Shown: positions 8,541 to 17,669, numbered from the stretch's first letter. The stretch: DNA of 34,081 nt from Bdellovibrio sp. (GCA_020720425.1 DYOP01000014.1:1-34081), one strand, 5' to 3'. Numbers and translations: made by a program. Notes: generated from the sequence alone by a model not told the origin.

Positions 8541-8627
8541 CTTTACTTTGCTTTGCCTTGCCTTGCCTTGCTTTATTTTACTCTAATTTAATTTAATTTA
8601 ATTTTATCTATTCTATTCATTCTATTT
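8541..8627. repeat. Degenerate pentanucleotide tandem array
   Basis: About 17 consecutive 5-bp units keep an unbroken period through changing sequence: CTTTA/CTTTG units, then three CCTTG units, then three ATTTA units, then ATCTA/TTCTA variants. The array fills the lipB-aspC gap and overlaps the aminotransferase stop codon (8622-8624). It looks like a microsatellite that spread and then drifted. Confidence 0.85.
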
Positions 8628-9830
8628 AAGCTGACTTAAAAACGTTTTTATACGTCTAACACCCTCGATTAACTCTTGCTCTTGGGCAACAAAGCTCATT
8701 CTTAAGTATCCCTCAACTCCAAACTCTTTACCCGCAACCGTGGCGACTAAAGCCTGCTCAAGTAAAGCCTCAGAAAGTATCACGGTATCACTCATAAGTA
8801 ACCCCTCTGATGTTTTGCGGCCAAGATATCGATTTACATCTAAGAAAAAGTAAAATGCGCCATCGGGCTCTATATAATTTAATTTTATATCACCTTCGGC
8901 AAAAGCTATTTTTACTTTTTCAGCACGCTCTTTAAGTAACACTTTGGCCTGGCTTAGTTCTTCTTTATAATTTTTTAAAACCCCCAAAAGGGCCATCTGA
9001 GCCAAAGAATTGGGGTTTGAAGTTGTTTGACTTAGAAAATCAGACAAGGCCTGAGTTAAAGGCCGAGGAGCCATAGACCACCCAATACGCCAGCCCGTCA
9101 TAGAAAACGATTTTGATGCGGCATTAACAGCCACGGTTCGCTCTTTAAGCTCGGGAGCTACATGTAAAATATGGGGGGCCACCTCTTGATGATCCAAAGT
9201 CAGACGATTATAAACATCATCCGATACAACCCAAATTTGAGGATAAGCTTTTAGCATTTGGGCGATATCACTTAACTCTTGAGCTGTATAACTAACCCCT
9301 GTCGGGTTACTCGGGCTACAAAGCAATAAAATTTTAGTCTTAGGGGTTATCAATTTTTTAATGTCGCTAGCTAATGCCTTAAAGCGATTTTCAGCTTTAG
9401 AAATAACCGGAACCGGCACACCGCCAGATAATTCAATCATCGTTGGGTAACTGACCCAATAGGGCGACGGAATCAAAACTTCATCACCTGGATTAAGTAA
9501 CATCTGAAAGGCGCCAAATAAAATATACTTAGCCCCTGCCCCCACTGCTACTTCTTGGGCGCTGACTTCAATATTAAGCTCTTGGCTAGCAAAAATAGCT
9601 AATTCATTTTTTAATGCTGGGATACCACTGGCGGGAGTATATTTAGTAAAATTATCTTCAATAGCCTTAATACCCGCCTTTTTAGCCTCTAAAAAAGTGG
9701 GCCAGTCAGGCTCACCCACAGTCAGATTGATCACCTTATGACCTTGAGCCTTTAACTGTTGAGCTTTTGCAGACATTTTTAAAGTAGCACTTGGTTTTAA
9801 ATATTGGGTTTTTTGAGCTAAATTTATCAT
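8622..9830 (-). CDS. Class I pyridoxal-phosphate aminotransferase (aspartate type)
   Basis: This 402-aa fold-type I aminotransferase has GEPDWPTF (39-46), GAGAKYILFGAF, the SNPTG motif with Asn175, the PLP lysine Lys240 in ASKSFSMTGWRIGW, and YLRMSF near the C-terminus with the carboxylate-binding Arg. The sequence is close to the AspB type (Bacillus/Thermus aspartate aminotransferase) rather than E. coli AspC. Aspartate/2-oxoglutarate transamination is the likely reaction, but related enzymes accept prephenate or other amino acids. It has no neighbour-based pathway clue. The stop lies inside a pentanucleotide array. Confidence 0.9.
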   Translation of the reverse strand: MINLAQKTQYLKPSATLKMSAKAQQLKAQGHKVINLTVGEPDWPTFLEAKKAGIKAIEDNFTKYTPASGIPALKNELAIFASQELNIEVSAQEVAVGAGAKYILFGAFQMLLNPGDEVLIPSPYWVSYPTMIELSGGVPVPVISKAENRFKALASDIKKLITPKTKILLLCSPSNPTGVSYTAQELSDIAQMLKAYPQIWVVSDDVYNRLTLDHQEVAPHILHVAPELKERTVAVNAASKSFSMTGWRIGWSMAPRPLTQALSDFLSQTTSNPNSLAQMALLGVLKNYKEELSQAKVLLKERAEKVKIAFAEGDIKLNYIEPDGAFYFFLDVNRYLGRKTSEGLLMSDTVILSEALLEQALVATVAGKEFGVEGYLRMSFVAQEQELIEGVRRIKTFLSQLK

Positions 9831-9870
9831 AGATAAATAGGCTTACTGAGGGTTTAACTTTGGTCAATTT

Positions 9871-9909
9871 AAAAAATTGAGGCGGCAACCCATAGGTAAC
9901 CGCCTCAAT
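9871..9909 (-). terminator. Rho-independent terminator after the secreted-protein gene
   Basis: On the minus strand, ATTGAGGCGG (9900-9909) pairs perfectly with CCGCCTCAAT (9876-9885), with a 14-nt loop followed directly by a T run. It lies 55 bp after the stop of the 9965-10594 gene and before the aminotransferase. The loop carries one GGTAAC/GTTACC motif. Confidence 0.85.
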
Positions 9910-9964
9910 CTCAAACATAAATTATAAACGTAACGATTAGCTTAAAATTCCTAAAACTGAAAGC

Positions 9965-10594
9965 TTACTGAAGAACTATTTCAATTGAACATTCACAAGT
10001 TGTTCGTCCGTCATCAGAAACATTTTCACATGTTTTAACGGCATCAACCAAACCTTCTACTTTTTCACAAAGCATAACTTCAGCCACAAATGAACTGATT
10101 TTTGCATATGGAATTACATAGGGTGCAAAAAAGGCAGGGGCCACCATTGTGTAACTTGGTAAATAAGTTTTTGTAATGGTCGCATTTTTTAAAACTGAGT
10201 TGTAAGCAATCTCTACATTTGCTTCGTTATCAATATAAAACTTAAAAGTTTTTGTTGAGGGACTTAACTGTTTATACTCTCCTTGAGCGGTTTCGACGGT
10301 CTCCTCAGAAACATTGAGCCTAAGACTGGCTTCTGGCAATAGTGTGTATTGGTTTAACACAAGCGAATTTCCAGCAGGGTCTTTAACCAATCCTTTTGCA
10401 AACAGAGCTGAATATGCACCATAAGCGCCCCCTTGAGCAAACAACTTAACCTGTACAAGTGCGGGTGACGAATTAACATTTTCGCAGGTCTTATACCAAG
10501 CAGGAACTGTTACCAGGGTTTTTGAAGGGCAAGTATCTTGAGCCTGAGCTGTTAAAGCTAAACTTAACGTAACTAATGATAAAACTAATTTCAT
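9965..10594 (-). CDS. Secreted Cys-containing protein of unknown function
   Basis: This 209-aa protein has a Sec signal peptide, MKLVLSLVTLSLALTAQAQD, with probable cleavage after AQA (residue 18). The mature protein has Cys near residues 22 and 36 and a Cys cluster at the end (CEKVEGLVDAVKTCENVSDD, then TTCECSIEIVLQ), consistent with disulfides in the periplasm or outside the cell. A strong SD (AAGGAGG) precedes the ATG, and a clear terminator follows, so it is a single-gene unit that is probably well translated. No family is recognised. Confidence 0.8.
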   Translation of the reverse strand: MKLVLSLVTLSLALTAQAQDTCPSKTLVTVPAWYKTCENVNSSPALVQVKLFAQGGAYGAYSALFAKGLVKDPAGNSLVLNQYTLLPEASLRLNVSEETVETAQGEYKQLSPSTKTFKFYIDNEANVEIAYNSVLKNATITKTYLPSYTMVAPAFFAPYVIPYAKISSFVAEVMLCEKVEGLVDAVKTCENVSDDGRTTCECSIEIVLQ

Positions 10595-10971
10595 ATAACC
10601 TCCTTAATGGTTGGCCCATGTCTTCACACAGATGCTTAAGCCTAAGCAAGTTAGATTTATGTTATGAAAAATATACCCCCTTTTTGACTGCGTTAAAAAT
10701 TGCTATTAACCCTCCAATGCCTCTAAAAGTATTAAATTCATTTAATTTAACTTAAGTGGGCTATGCGCTAATGAAGCCTACTCCATAAAAGTCGACGAAA
10801 TAGGGAGCCTAACCAATGATGACTTCAAAGGGTTTACAACGAACAGCCCTCAAACAAGAACTCACTCATTTTGATTATATCGGCACACACAAGGATCATC
10901 ATTTTTTTTCTTTGCCAATATCACCTAAGTCTTTTTAAAATTAAAAAAACACCAGAAAGAAGTCTGCCCGA
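10595..10971. other. Intergenic region between divergent genes
   Basis: This 377-bp gap separates the leftward secreted protein from the rightward zinc-ribbon protein. It holds the AAGGAGG of the former, an inverted repeat GCTTAAGCCTAAGC at 10633-10646, a TTGACT sequence at 10684-10689 without a convincing -10, and a possible 40-aa ORF (10816-10938). Nothing else is recognised. Confidence 0.6.
10816..10938 (+). CDS. Possible 40-aa ORF, uncertain
   Basis: An ATG at 10816 with GGGAG 8 nt upstream opens a 40-codon frame (MMTSKGLQRTALKQELTHFD, ending SLPISPKSF). It lies 33 bp before the zinc-ribbon membrane protein on the same strand. It is hydrophilic with several His residues and has no export signal. 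Only the SD spacing and placement support it; chance is possible. Confidence 0.3.
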   Translation: MMTSKGLQRTALKQELTHFDYIGTHKDHHFFSLPISPKSF

Positions 10972-11370
10972 ATGAAAATTTCCTTTTATTTTGACGAAAA
11001 ATCCCCTCAAGAAATTGATCTTCCTGTGAAAACTCTAAATTCAAAACAACGTCTAAAACATAGCTTTAAGGTTTTTGGATATTTTTTGGGAGCCGCAATA
11101 GTATCAGTCTTTATTCCCATCTTGCATTTTATATTAGTTCCGACCCTTATTATTTTAGCTTTTATTTTTTCTATTAAAAAATTCAAACAGATTGGAAGCC
11201 TTGATATAAGCCAATTTAAATGCCCCAACTGTGAACATTTTTTTAATGATAAAACAATCCCAATCCACGCCAGTAACACAACATTGTCTGTTTACTGCTT
11301 TAATTGCCGCAAAAATATTTTATTTGTAATAAATGAAACCTCTTTAAACGCCGCCACCACTACCAATTGA
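10972..11370 (+). CDS. Two-helix membrane protein with C-terminal zinc ribbon
   Basis: This 132-aa protein has two adjacent transmembrane helices (about residues 34-52 and 54-69: GYFLGAAIVSVFIPIL and LVPTLIILAFIFSI). It then has a soluble domain with CPNC near residue 83 and CFNC near residue 110, the spacing of a four-Cys zinc ribbon. The N-terminus is short and cytosolic in the likely topology, so the ribbon also faces the cytosol. It ends 8 bp before the convergent coaD stop. Function is not recognised. Confidence 0.75.
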   Translation: MKISFYFDEKSPQEIDLPVKTLNSKQRLKHSFKVFGYFLGAAIVSVFIPILHFILVPTLIILAFIFSIKKFKQIGSLDISQFKCPNCEHFFNDKTIPIHASNTTLSVYCFNCRKNILFVINETSLNAATTTN

Positions 11371-11378
11371 ATGCGCTA

Positions 11379-11852
11379 TTAAGTGGGGTTACCAAAGTAA
11401 TCACTGACACATGGGGGGACCCAGGGTTTGATATCTTGATTATGTTTTAAAAGCTCTTTAATCCCTCTTGAGCTGACAAATCTTAAATCGGGCCGAGTCA
11501 TTAAGCAAAGGGTTTCGATATCAGGAGCCAAGTTGTGATTATGCCAATCCATAGATTGTTCATATTCAAAATCGGTTATAATCCGAAGTCCACGAATAAG
11601 ACAGTCAATTTGATTTTGTTTAGCATATTGGGCGATAAGCCCTGTGGTAGATGAGATAATAAGCTGAGAAGAAATATCTTGGGTCGCATGAGCGATCAGG
11701 TTTTTTCTTATCTCCACAGAAAGTAGGGGGGATTTTTCTGTGGAGTCAGCAACAACGATATGCAGCTCGGTAAATAACCGACTCGCTCGTTTAATAATAT
11801 CTAAATGACCATTATGAAGAGGGTCAAAACTTCCGGCAAATAGGGCTCTCAT
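11379..11852 (-). CDS. coaD: Phosphopantetheine adenylyltransferase
   Basis: This 157-aa nucleotidyltransferase carries out the fourth step of coenzyme A synthesis. It has the GSFDPLHNGH motif (residues 7-16), the RGLR/DFEYE segment, and a C-terminal VSSRGIKELLKH in place of the common ISSS-x-x-KE motif. The start overlaps the stop of the 75-aa gene in ATGA (11849-11852). The usual ISSS Ser residues are partly replaced by VSSR, a modest deviation. Length is normal. Confidence 0.95.
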   Translation of the reverse strand: MRALFAGSFDPLHNGHLDIIKRASRLFTELHIVVADSTEKSPLLSVEIRKNLIAHATQDISSQLIISSTTGLIAQYAKQNQIDCLIRGLRIITDFEYEQSMDWHNHNLAPDIETLCLMTRPDLRFVSSRGIKELLKHNQDIKPWVPPCVSDYFGNPT

Positions 11853-12076
11853 TTAATAACAGACAATAACACATGCTTTTGATTCTGCAATCCTAAGTTT
11901 TTATTTTTTGTTTTTAGAGGCTGCTCATTTAAAACAACAGCCATAATCATTTCTTTATTATTTTGAAGCCTTATTTTTTCGTCTTCTGGACTTAGCCAAA
12001 GTAAATCCTTGGACCATTTTTTAAGTTTAAGTGCCAGTTCGCTTTCAAGTTCTTCAGATATTAATGTATCACTCAC
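11849..12076 (-). CDS. 75-aa protein between ECF sigma factor and coaD
   Basis: The start is GTG at 12074-12076, with AAGGAGG shortly upstream. The product is short, charged and without export signal or membrane segment: MSDTLISEELESELALKLKK, then LSPEDEKIRLQNNKEMIMAV. It overlaps coaD by ATGA. Position directly after a sigma factor would suit a regulator of it, but there is no zinc-binding HxxxCxxC motif or membrane helix of common anti-sigma factors. Function is unknown. Confidence 0.7.
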   Translation of the reverse strand: MSDTLISEELESELALKLKKWSKDLLWLSPEDEKIRLQNNKEMIMAVVLNEQPLKTKNKNLGLQNQKHVLLSVIK

Positions 12077-12086
12077 GATTGCCTCC

Positions 12087-12155
12087 TTATGGCCGTTGTT
12101 TGGGGCCGCCTCTGGCCCTGTTGTTGTTTTTTATCTTCTTTTTTGAATGGGCCAC
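12087..12155 (-). CDS. Possible 22-aa basic peptide coupled to the sigma gene
   Basis: GTG at 12153-12155 shares its first G with the sigma-factor stop (TAGTG). The frame encodes VAHSKKKIKNNNRARGGPKQ plus RP and ends in TAA inside the SD of the 75-aa gene. It is very basic. There is no SD of its own, so it would depend on reinitiation after the sigma factor. This could be a chance frame in a 78-bp gap. Confidence 0.25.
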   Translation of the reverse strand: MAHSKKKIKNNNRARGGPKQRP

Positions 12156-12781
12156 TAAGCCATTTCATCAAGAAAAGATAAATGCTGATCTCTGTCTGGT
12201 AACATAAACTCTGAATCATCCCATGATTTAGCTTCTTCTGGCCTACTTAAACCTTCAAGTAGGGTTTTTAATTTTTGAATTCCATGTCTGAAATTAGCCT
12301 TTGCCGTATCGTAAGGGCAGTTCATTATTTGCGAAACTTCGTCAAAACTTAAATCTTCGTACACCCTAAGTGTTACCGCCATTTTTTGACGAGGCGGTAA
12401 CTGTTCGATGGCCTGCTGAATAATAAGGGCTCTTTGCCTATTATATATTTTCAGATCTCCACCAAAGGGAATGGCCATGGTCGAACCCTCTTCGAGAGGG
12501 GCGTGATTTTTAAGCCTTAATGAATTTCTTAAGGTGTTCATAAAAATTTGATATAACCAACTTTTAAACGAAGACCTCCCCTCGAAACGATCTAATTTTT
12601 TAAACACTTTTATAAAAGTGTCTTGTAAAATGTCATCGACACGGGCTGAATTAGATAAAAGCCTCATCCCAAGACGAAATAGATTTTTTTGATACTTTTC
12701 GACAATGATTGCAAAAGCGACCACTTCACCTCCGAGTATGCGCGCAATCACTTCTTGATCTGCATCAAACTCATTACGCAT
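12155..12781 (-). CDS. ECF-type RNA polymerase sigma factor
   Basis: This 208-aa sigma-70 family protein has region 2 at about residues 20-90 (DDILQDTFIKVFKKLDRFEG, then FKSWLYQIFMNTLRN) and region 4 at about 120-175 (LPPRQKMAVTLRVYEDLSFD, EVSQIMNCPYDTAKANFRHG). It has no region 1 or 3, typical of ECF sigmas. The start is ATG after AAAGGAGGG. A roughly 30-residue acidic tail extends past region 4. No classical anti-sigma gene adjoins it, so its control is unclear. Confidence 0.92.
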   Translation of the reverse strand: MRNEFDADQEVIARILGGEVVAFAIIVEKYQKNLFRLGMRLLSNSARVDDILQDTFIKVFKKLDRFEGRSSFKSWLYQIFMNTLRNSLRLKNHAPLEEGSTMAIPFGGDLKIYNRQRALIIQQAIEQLPPRQKMAVTLRVYEDLSFDEVSQIMNCPYDTAKANFRHGIQKLKTLLEGLSRPEEAKSWDDSEFMLPDRDQHLSFLDEMA

Positions 12782-12897
12782 ATGACCCTCCTTTTAAGAA
12801 AATGGTTAGTTAAGTTACTCCATCTTCTTACATTCCTTAAAGGCAAGGCTAAAGCCATAAAGAGAGGTCAAAATGTCTTTGGTTTTTAAGTTTAAAC

Positions 12898-13716
12898 TTA
12901 GATTTTAATTTGTACCGGCCGGGGAAGATAGAACACCCCTGTGGGTGTTACTTTTAGCGTGACCACTTTGCAAATAACCCCATGATTGATCGCCATTTTT
13001 AATGTTTTAGCATAATCTAAATCAATATCTGAAGCTGCCGAAAAAACGCTGCAGTCGGTCCTTTGAATCACAAACAAAATCATGGCTTCATAACCTAAAT
13101 CTTTAAGAGCCATTAGCTCTTCTAAGTGCTTTTTGCCTCTGACCGTTTGAGCGTCAGGAAAAAAAGCAACAAAATCTTGATTCTCGGTGTCAAATCGCCC
13201 CAAGGTCACATTTTTGATTTCTATAAATAATTTTTTGTTTTCTTTTAATTCAATAAGGGCATCAAGACGCGTTTTATCATTAATTTTAACCTCAGCCCTA
13301 AATGAAAGCCCTCTTTGGGCCCAATCACTAATAAGTTGCTGATTATAAATTTGTGTTATTGCTTTTAAAGGAACGGAGGTATCAACACCAACCCATTGAC
13401 CCTCTACCTCGAGGGCCAAAAGAGTCCATTTTAATTTTCTATCTGGATTTTGACTAGGCAGTATCAATGCCCTTGCATTTGGACTGAGCACGCTTTTTAG
13501 CGAACCCGTATTAGGAACATGGGCCGTTACGATTTCGCCATTAAGCTCGATGTCTGCAAAAAATCTTTTATATCTAGACTTAAAAATTCCTATTTGAGGG
13601 GAAACGGGCCATTTAAAAAGTAACTGATCAAGCGCTTGATCAAGTGCTTGATCAGGCACTTTCTCTGATCCCCCACGACTTGATGATCCTGCACTTTTTA
13701 CATCATCTGTTACCAC
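12898..13716 (-). CDS. sfsA: SfsA family nuclease-like protein with N-terminal extension
   Basis: This 272-aa protein is longer than the usual 230-240 aa. The family motifs are present: [20 protein letters not shown], then [12 protein letters not shown], then [16 protein letters not shown]. SfsA proteins are linked to sugar fermentation control and have a PD-(D/E)XK-like fold; the cellular role is poorly known. The first 35 or so residues are an extra Ser/Gly/Asp/Gln-rich segment with three near-identical DQAL-type units encoded by 12-bp repeats (13625-13660). The GTG start lies in the last 7 bp of hutU. Confidence 0.88.
   Translation of the reverse strand: MVTDDVKSAGSSSRGGSEKVPDQALDQALDQLLFKWPVSPQIGIFKSRYKRFFADIELNGEIVTAHVPNTGSLKSVLSPNARALILPSQNPDRKLKWTLLALEVEGQWVGVDTSVPLKAITQIYNQQLISDWAQRGLSFRAEVKINDKTRLDALIELKENKKLFIEIKNVTLGRFDTENQDFVAFFPDAQTVRGKKHLEELMALKDLGYEAMILFVIQRTDCSVFSAASDIDLDYAKTLKMAINHGVICKVVTLKVTPTGVFYLPRPVQIKI
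13625..13660. repeat. Three 12-bp tandem units in sfsA
   Basis: Units at 13625-13636, 13637-13648 and 13649-13660 share TGATCAAGCGCT with a few changes. They encode repeated DQAL in frame. They lie in the N-terminal extension that is absent from typical SfsA, so a local duplication probably lengthened it. Confidence 0.85.
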
Positions 13717-15353
13717 AAAGTTTTTACGCCTCTTTCTTTGGCCACATTTTGTGCTAACTCATATCCTGCATCAGCATGGCGAATGACTCCCATAGCTGGG
13801 TCTGCGGTTAAAACCCGCTCTAACCTTTGAGCGGCCTCATCAGAGCCATCGGCCACAATCACCTGCCCCGCATGCTGACTAAAACCCATGCCGACTCCTC
13901 CCCCATGATGAAAGCTAACCCAAGTGGCCCCACAAGCGGTATTAACTAAGGCATTTAAAAGTGGCCAATCACTGACGGCGTCTGATCCATCTTTCATAGC
14001 TTCTGTTTCGCGGTTTGGACTTGCCACGCTCCCGCTGTCTAAATGGTCACGGCCAATAACAATTGGCGCACTAACTTTTTTTTGAGCCACAAGCTGATTA
14101 AATAAAAGTCCCGCTTTTGCTCTTTCTCCATACTCAAGCCAGCAAATACGAGCAGGAAGCCCTTGAAATTTAATTTTTTCTTGAGCCATTTTTATCCATT
14201 GAATCATTTCTTTTTTGTAAGGGAAAAGCTCCATTAATGCCTGATCGGTAACATAAATATCTTGTGGGTTACCACTCAGTGCGACCCACCTAAAAGGCCC
14301 CGCACCCTTACAAAAAAGTGGCCTTATGTATTGAGGCACAAACCCCGGAAACGAAAAGGCCTGAGTTACTCCATGATCTAAAGCATGGGCCCTAATATTG
14401 TTACCATAATCAAAGGCAACGGCTCCTCGATTTTTCATTTCAAGCATACCTTGAACATGAGTGGCCATACTTTGATAGACCGCTTGCAAATAGGCTTTAG
14501 AATCAGCACTTCGCAAGTGGGCTGCCGCCTCAAGAGTAAAGCCCGAAGGGATATAACCATTAAGGGGGTCATGGGCTGAAGTTTGATCGGTCACCATATC
14601 GGGAGTAAAGCCCTTTTGAATAAGCTGCCAAATAACCTGAGACATGTTACCCAAAAGAGCAATCGATTTGGCTGTTTTTTGTTTTTTATAGTTTTGAATT
14701 TTTAATAAAGCATCATCAATATCCGCAGCCAACTCATCAACGTAACCTGTTTGTAATCTTTTTTCTATTCGGCTGGGATCAATTTCAACAGCTAAAACTA
14801 TGGCCCCAGCAAAAACGCCGGCTAAAGGCTGAGCTCCACCCATACCGCCCAAACCAGCGGTTAAAATAACTCGTCCTTGAAGGTTACCACCAAAATGTTG
14901 GCGACCGGCTTCGACAAAAGTTTCGTAAGTGCCCTGAACAATCCCTTGGCTACCAATATAAATCCACGAGCCAGCCGTCATTTGCCCATACATCATAAGG
15001 CCTTTTTTATCTAACTCATGAAAGTGTTCCCAAGTCGCCCATTTAGGGACTAAATTAGAATTGGCAATCAACACCCTAGGAGCGTCTTTGTGAGTGCGAA
15101 TGACCCCTACGGGCTTTCCGCTTTGGATCAGAAGAGTTTCATCTGAGTTTAAAACTTTAAGAGTTTCTAATATTTTATCAAAGCTTTCCCAATTTCGAGC
15201 GGCCTTACCTATACCGCCATAAACAACTAAGCTGTCGGGGTGCTCGGCCACATCGGGATCAAGATTGTTTTGGATCATTCGAAAGGCCGCTTCTTGTAGC
15301 CAGCCCTTACAACTTAATTGAGTTCCCCTGGGGGCTCGTATTTCACGTTTCAC
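13710..15353 (-). CDS. hutU: Urocanate hydratase
   Basis: This 547-aa protein is normal for the family. It has the N-terminal [36 protein letters not shown], the NAD-binding [13 protein letters not shown] (about 167-179), [16 protein letters not shown], the Cys-containing [11 protein letters not shown] and the C-terminal [16 protein letters not shown]. It converts urocanate to imidazolone propionate in histidine degradation. It starts with GTG after GAGGT, 13 bp behind hutH. hutI and hutG/F are not in the window, so the rest of the pathway must lie elsewhere or be absent. Confidence 0.97.
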   Translation of the reverse strand: MKREIRAPRGTQLSCKGWLQEAAFRMIQNNLDPDVAEHPDSLVVYGGIGKAARNWESFDKILETLKVLNSDETLLIQSGKPVGVIRTHKDAPRVLIANSNLVPKWATWEHFHELDKKGLMMYGQMTAGSWIYIGSQGIVQGTYETFVEAGRQHFGGNLQGRVILTAGLGGMGGAQPLAGVFAGAIVLAVEIDPSRIEKRLQTGYVDELAADIDDALLKIQNYKKQKTAKSIALLGNMSQVIWQLIQKGFTPDMVTDQTSAHDPLNGYIPSGFTLEAAAHLRSADSKAYLQAVYQSMATHVQGMLEMKNRGAVAFDYGNNIRAHALDHGVTQAFSFPGFVPQYIRPLFCKGAGPFRWVALSGNPQDIYVTDQALMELFPYKKEMIQWIKMAQEKIKFQGLPARICWLEYGERAKAGLLFNQLVAQKKVSAPIVIGRDHLDSGSVASPNRETEAMKDGSDAVSDWPLLNALVNTACGATWVSFHHGGGVGMGFSQHAGQVIVADGSDEAAQRLERVLTADPAMGVIRHADAGYELAQNVAKERGVKTLW

Positions 15354-15366
15354 TTTTTACCTCACT

Positions 15367-16932
15367 CTAATCATTTAAAACGATAAGTTTATCTAGAAAT
15401 TCACCCATTTGGCCCGAATCAATCATTTGATAAATTTTTTGAGTATCTTCTCCAAAAGCCCTATCTACTGGGGCAAAGGGAACCTGCTGGCGAATCAGTT
15501 TGTAAAGCTCCTCAATAGGCGCAGACGGCTTAAGAGGCTTTAATAAATCAAGGGCCTGACAGGCCGAGAGTAACTCATTTGATAAAATGTAGATTACATT
15601 ATTAACGACCTGACCAAACTTGCGAGCGGCAATGGTACCCATGCTAACATGATCTTCTTTGTCCGCAGAGGTCGGAATACTATCGCAACTGGCCGGGTGA
15701 CAAAGGACCTTGTTTTCGCTGGTGAGGGCTGCGGCAACCACATGAGTTATCATATGTCCTGAGTTAAGACCACCCTGAGGAGCTAAAAAGGCCGGAAGAC
15801 CATCGCTCATAGAGGGATTAACCAGCTTCGAAATTCGCTGTTCAGAAATGCTACCCAAAGACGTTAAGGCAATCGCACAAAAATCCATAGCAAAAGCCAC
15901 AGGCATTCCGTGAAAGTTACCACAAGATAAAATCTTTTCAGCATCGGCAAAAACAAGGGGATTATCTGTTGACGAATTGGCCTCGATCAACAAAGTATTG
16001 AGCGCATTTTTTATGGTATCTTTAACGGCCCCGTGAACTGCGGGCATACATCTTAAAGAATATGCATCTTGCACACGTCCACAGGATTTATGACTTAAAC
16101 CAATTTCAGATGTTTCATTTAAAATAAGCCTCAGATTAGAGGCCGTATTAATCTCGCCTCTGTGTGGCCGAACACTTGATATGAGAGGATCAAAAGCTGA
16201 TCTCGAACCTTTTAAGGCTTCAAGTGTCATGGCGCCAGCCATATCAGCAATTTTTAATAAATCGATGGCCTTTGATAAATAAAGTAGGCCAACCGCTGTC
16301 ATAACCTGACAACCATTAATTAAACTCAGACCCTCTTTAGCTTTTAAAACAAGGGGTTTAATATTCATTGTTTTTAAAACAAGCTCAACCGGCTGCTTAA
16401 CTAAAACCCCGTGTTCGTTTTTGCTCCAACATAGCCCCTCTCCGATCAGGGCTAAAGCAATATGAGCTAAGGGTGCCAAATCTCCTGACGCCCCCACAGA
16501 GCCCTGAGAGGGAACAACCGCAATGATGTCATGATTGATAAATTCAATGATTTTATCAATCACCTCTAAACGAACGCCACTATGCCCTTTGGCTAAAGTT
16601 GAGGCTCTTAAATACATCATAGCCCGAGTCTGCTCATACGAAAAAGGCTCACCCACCCCTGCGGCATGAGAGCGAATCAGATTTGTTTGCAAAGTTTCAA
16701 TTTGGTCATCAGAAATGCGAACCGAAGAAAAAGCCCCAAAGCCTGTGTTTAAGCCATAAATTGGCTCAGCTTTTTGAATTTGTTTTTCAATAAAAGCGCG
16801 GGATTTTAAGATATTTTTTTTTGCCGATTCTGCTAATTCGAGTGTGGCCTTTTGATAAGCCACTTGAAATAGATTTTTAAGTGTTACCGAATCTCCGTTA
16901 ATAATTACATTTTCATTTTTTTTATTATCCAT
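15367..16932 (-). CDS. hutH: Histidine ammonia-lyase
   Basis: This 521-aa enzyme carries the Ala148-Ser149-Gly150 triad that cyclises to the MIO cofactor, in GSVGASGDLAPLAH, and the catalytic Tyr59 region PIYGLNTGFG. It removes ammonia from histidine to give urocanate, the substrate of hutU next door. A glutamine-rich segment near FHGMPVAFAMDFCAIAL is also typical. The upstream 95-bp gap has AT-rich candidate promoter sequence, but no clean -35/-10 pair is claimed. Confidence 0.97.
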   Translation of the reverse strand: MDNKKNENVIINGDSVTLKNLFQVAYQKATLELAESAKKNILKSRAFIEKQIQKAEPIYGLNTGFGAFSSVRISDDQIETLQTNLIRSHAAGVGEPFSYEQTRAMMYLRASTLAKGHSGVRLEVIDKIIEFINHDIIAVVPSQGSVGASGDLAPLAHIALALIGEGLCWSKNEHGVLVKQPVELVLKTMNIKPLVLKAKEGLSLINGCQVMTAVGLLYLSKAIDLLKIADMAGAMTLEALKGSRSAFDPLISSVRPHRGEINTASNLRLILNETSEIGLSHKSCGRVQDAYSLRCMPAVHGAVKDTIKNALNTLLIEANSSTDNPLVFADAEKILSCGNFHGMPVAFAMDFCAIALTSLGSISEQRISKLVNPSMSDGLPAFLAPQGGLNSGHMITHVVAAALTSENKVLCHPASCDSIPTSADKEDHVSMGTIAARKFGQVVNNVIYILSNELLSACQALDLLKPLKPSAPIEELYKLIRQQVPFAPVDRAFGEDTQKIYQMIDSGQMGEFLDKLIVLND

Positions 16933-17027
16933 ATTAAATTTAACCCTTTTAGTAACTCATTTTATTTTACAATTTAAATAGTTAATTGTTTATTTTATAC
17001 AAAAACACACGCAGCCTTGCCCCCAGC

Positions 17028-17669
17028 TCATATCAACCTGAGTTTATCCATGGCTAATTTAGGATTATCTGATTTAAAAATATAAGTTCCCGCAACAAAA
17101 ATATCAGCATTTTTGCACATTAAAACCGTTTGATCATTTATCCCCCCGTCCACTTCAATTAACAAATCTAATTGTCGCTGGGTTTTTTGATTATATAGCC
17201 AGTCAATTTTTTCAACCTGGTCTTGCCTAAAACTCTGCCCTCCAAACCCAGGCTCGACGGTCATCACCAAAACCAAATCAATTTGATCTAAGTAAGGCTC
17301 AATCGCCTGAATCGGGGTAGAGGGCCTTAAACTTAAGCCTGCCTTAGCCCCTAGAGCTTTAATTTCAGATACAACTTGAGAGACTTGGTTAGTCGACTCG
17401 ACATGGATGGTAACAATATCAGCTCCGGCTTTTACAAAAGCCTGTATATATTTTTCTGGCTTTACAATCATCAAGTGCACATCTAAGGGGCAGGTGGCCA
17501 CCTTTTTAGCTGCCGAAACCAGCGGCAAACCAAAGGATATATTAGGAACAAAAACCCCGTCCATCACATCTAAGTGAAGCCAATCTGCTCCCGCCAGCTG
17601 AACCTTTTTAATTTCATCTGACAAATGTAAAAAATCACAGGCTAACAAACTTGGCGAAACTTTTTTCAT
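17028..17669 (-). CDS. rpe: Ribulose-phosphate 3-epimerase
   Basis: This 213-aa TIM-barrel enzyme interconverts ribulose and xylulose 5-phosphate. Metal and catalytic residues are in place: His32 and Asp34 in WLHLDVMDGVFVPN, His65 in LDVHLMI, Asp174 in IEVDGGIN, with the EPGFGGQSF phosphate loop. The start is inside fmt, giving a 35-bp overlap in another frame. The start is well supported by the family N-terminus (KVSPSLLACDF). Confidence 0.96.
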   Translation of the reverse strand: MKKVSPSLLACDFLHLSDEIKKVQLAGADWLHLDVMDGVFVPNISFGLPLVSAAKKVATCPLDVHLMIVKPEKYIQAFVKAGADIVTIHVESTNQVSQVVSEIKALGAKAGLSLRPSTPIQAIEPYLDQIDLVLVMTVEPGFGGQSFRQDQVEKIDWLYNQKTQRQLDLLIEVDGGINDQTVLMCKNADIFVAGTYIFKSDNPKLAMDKLRLI

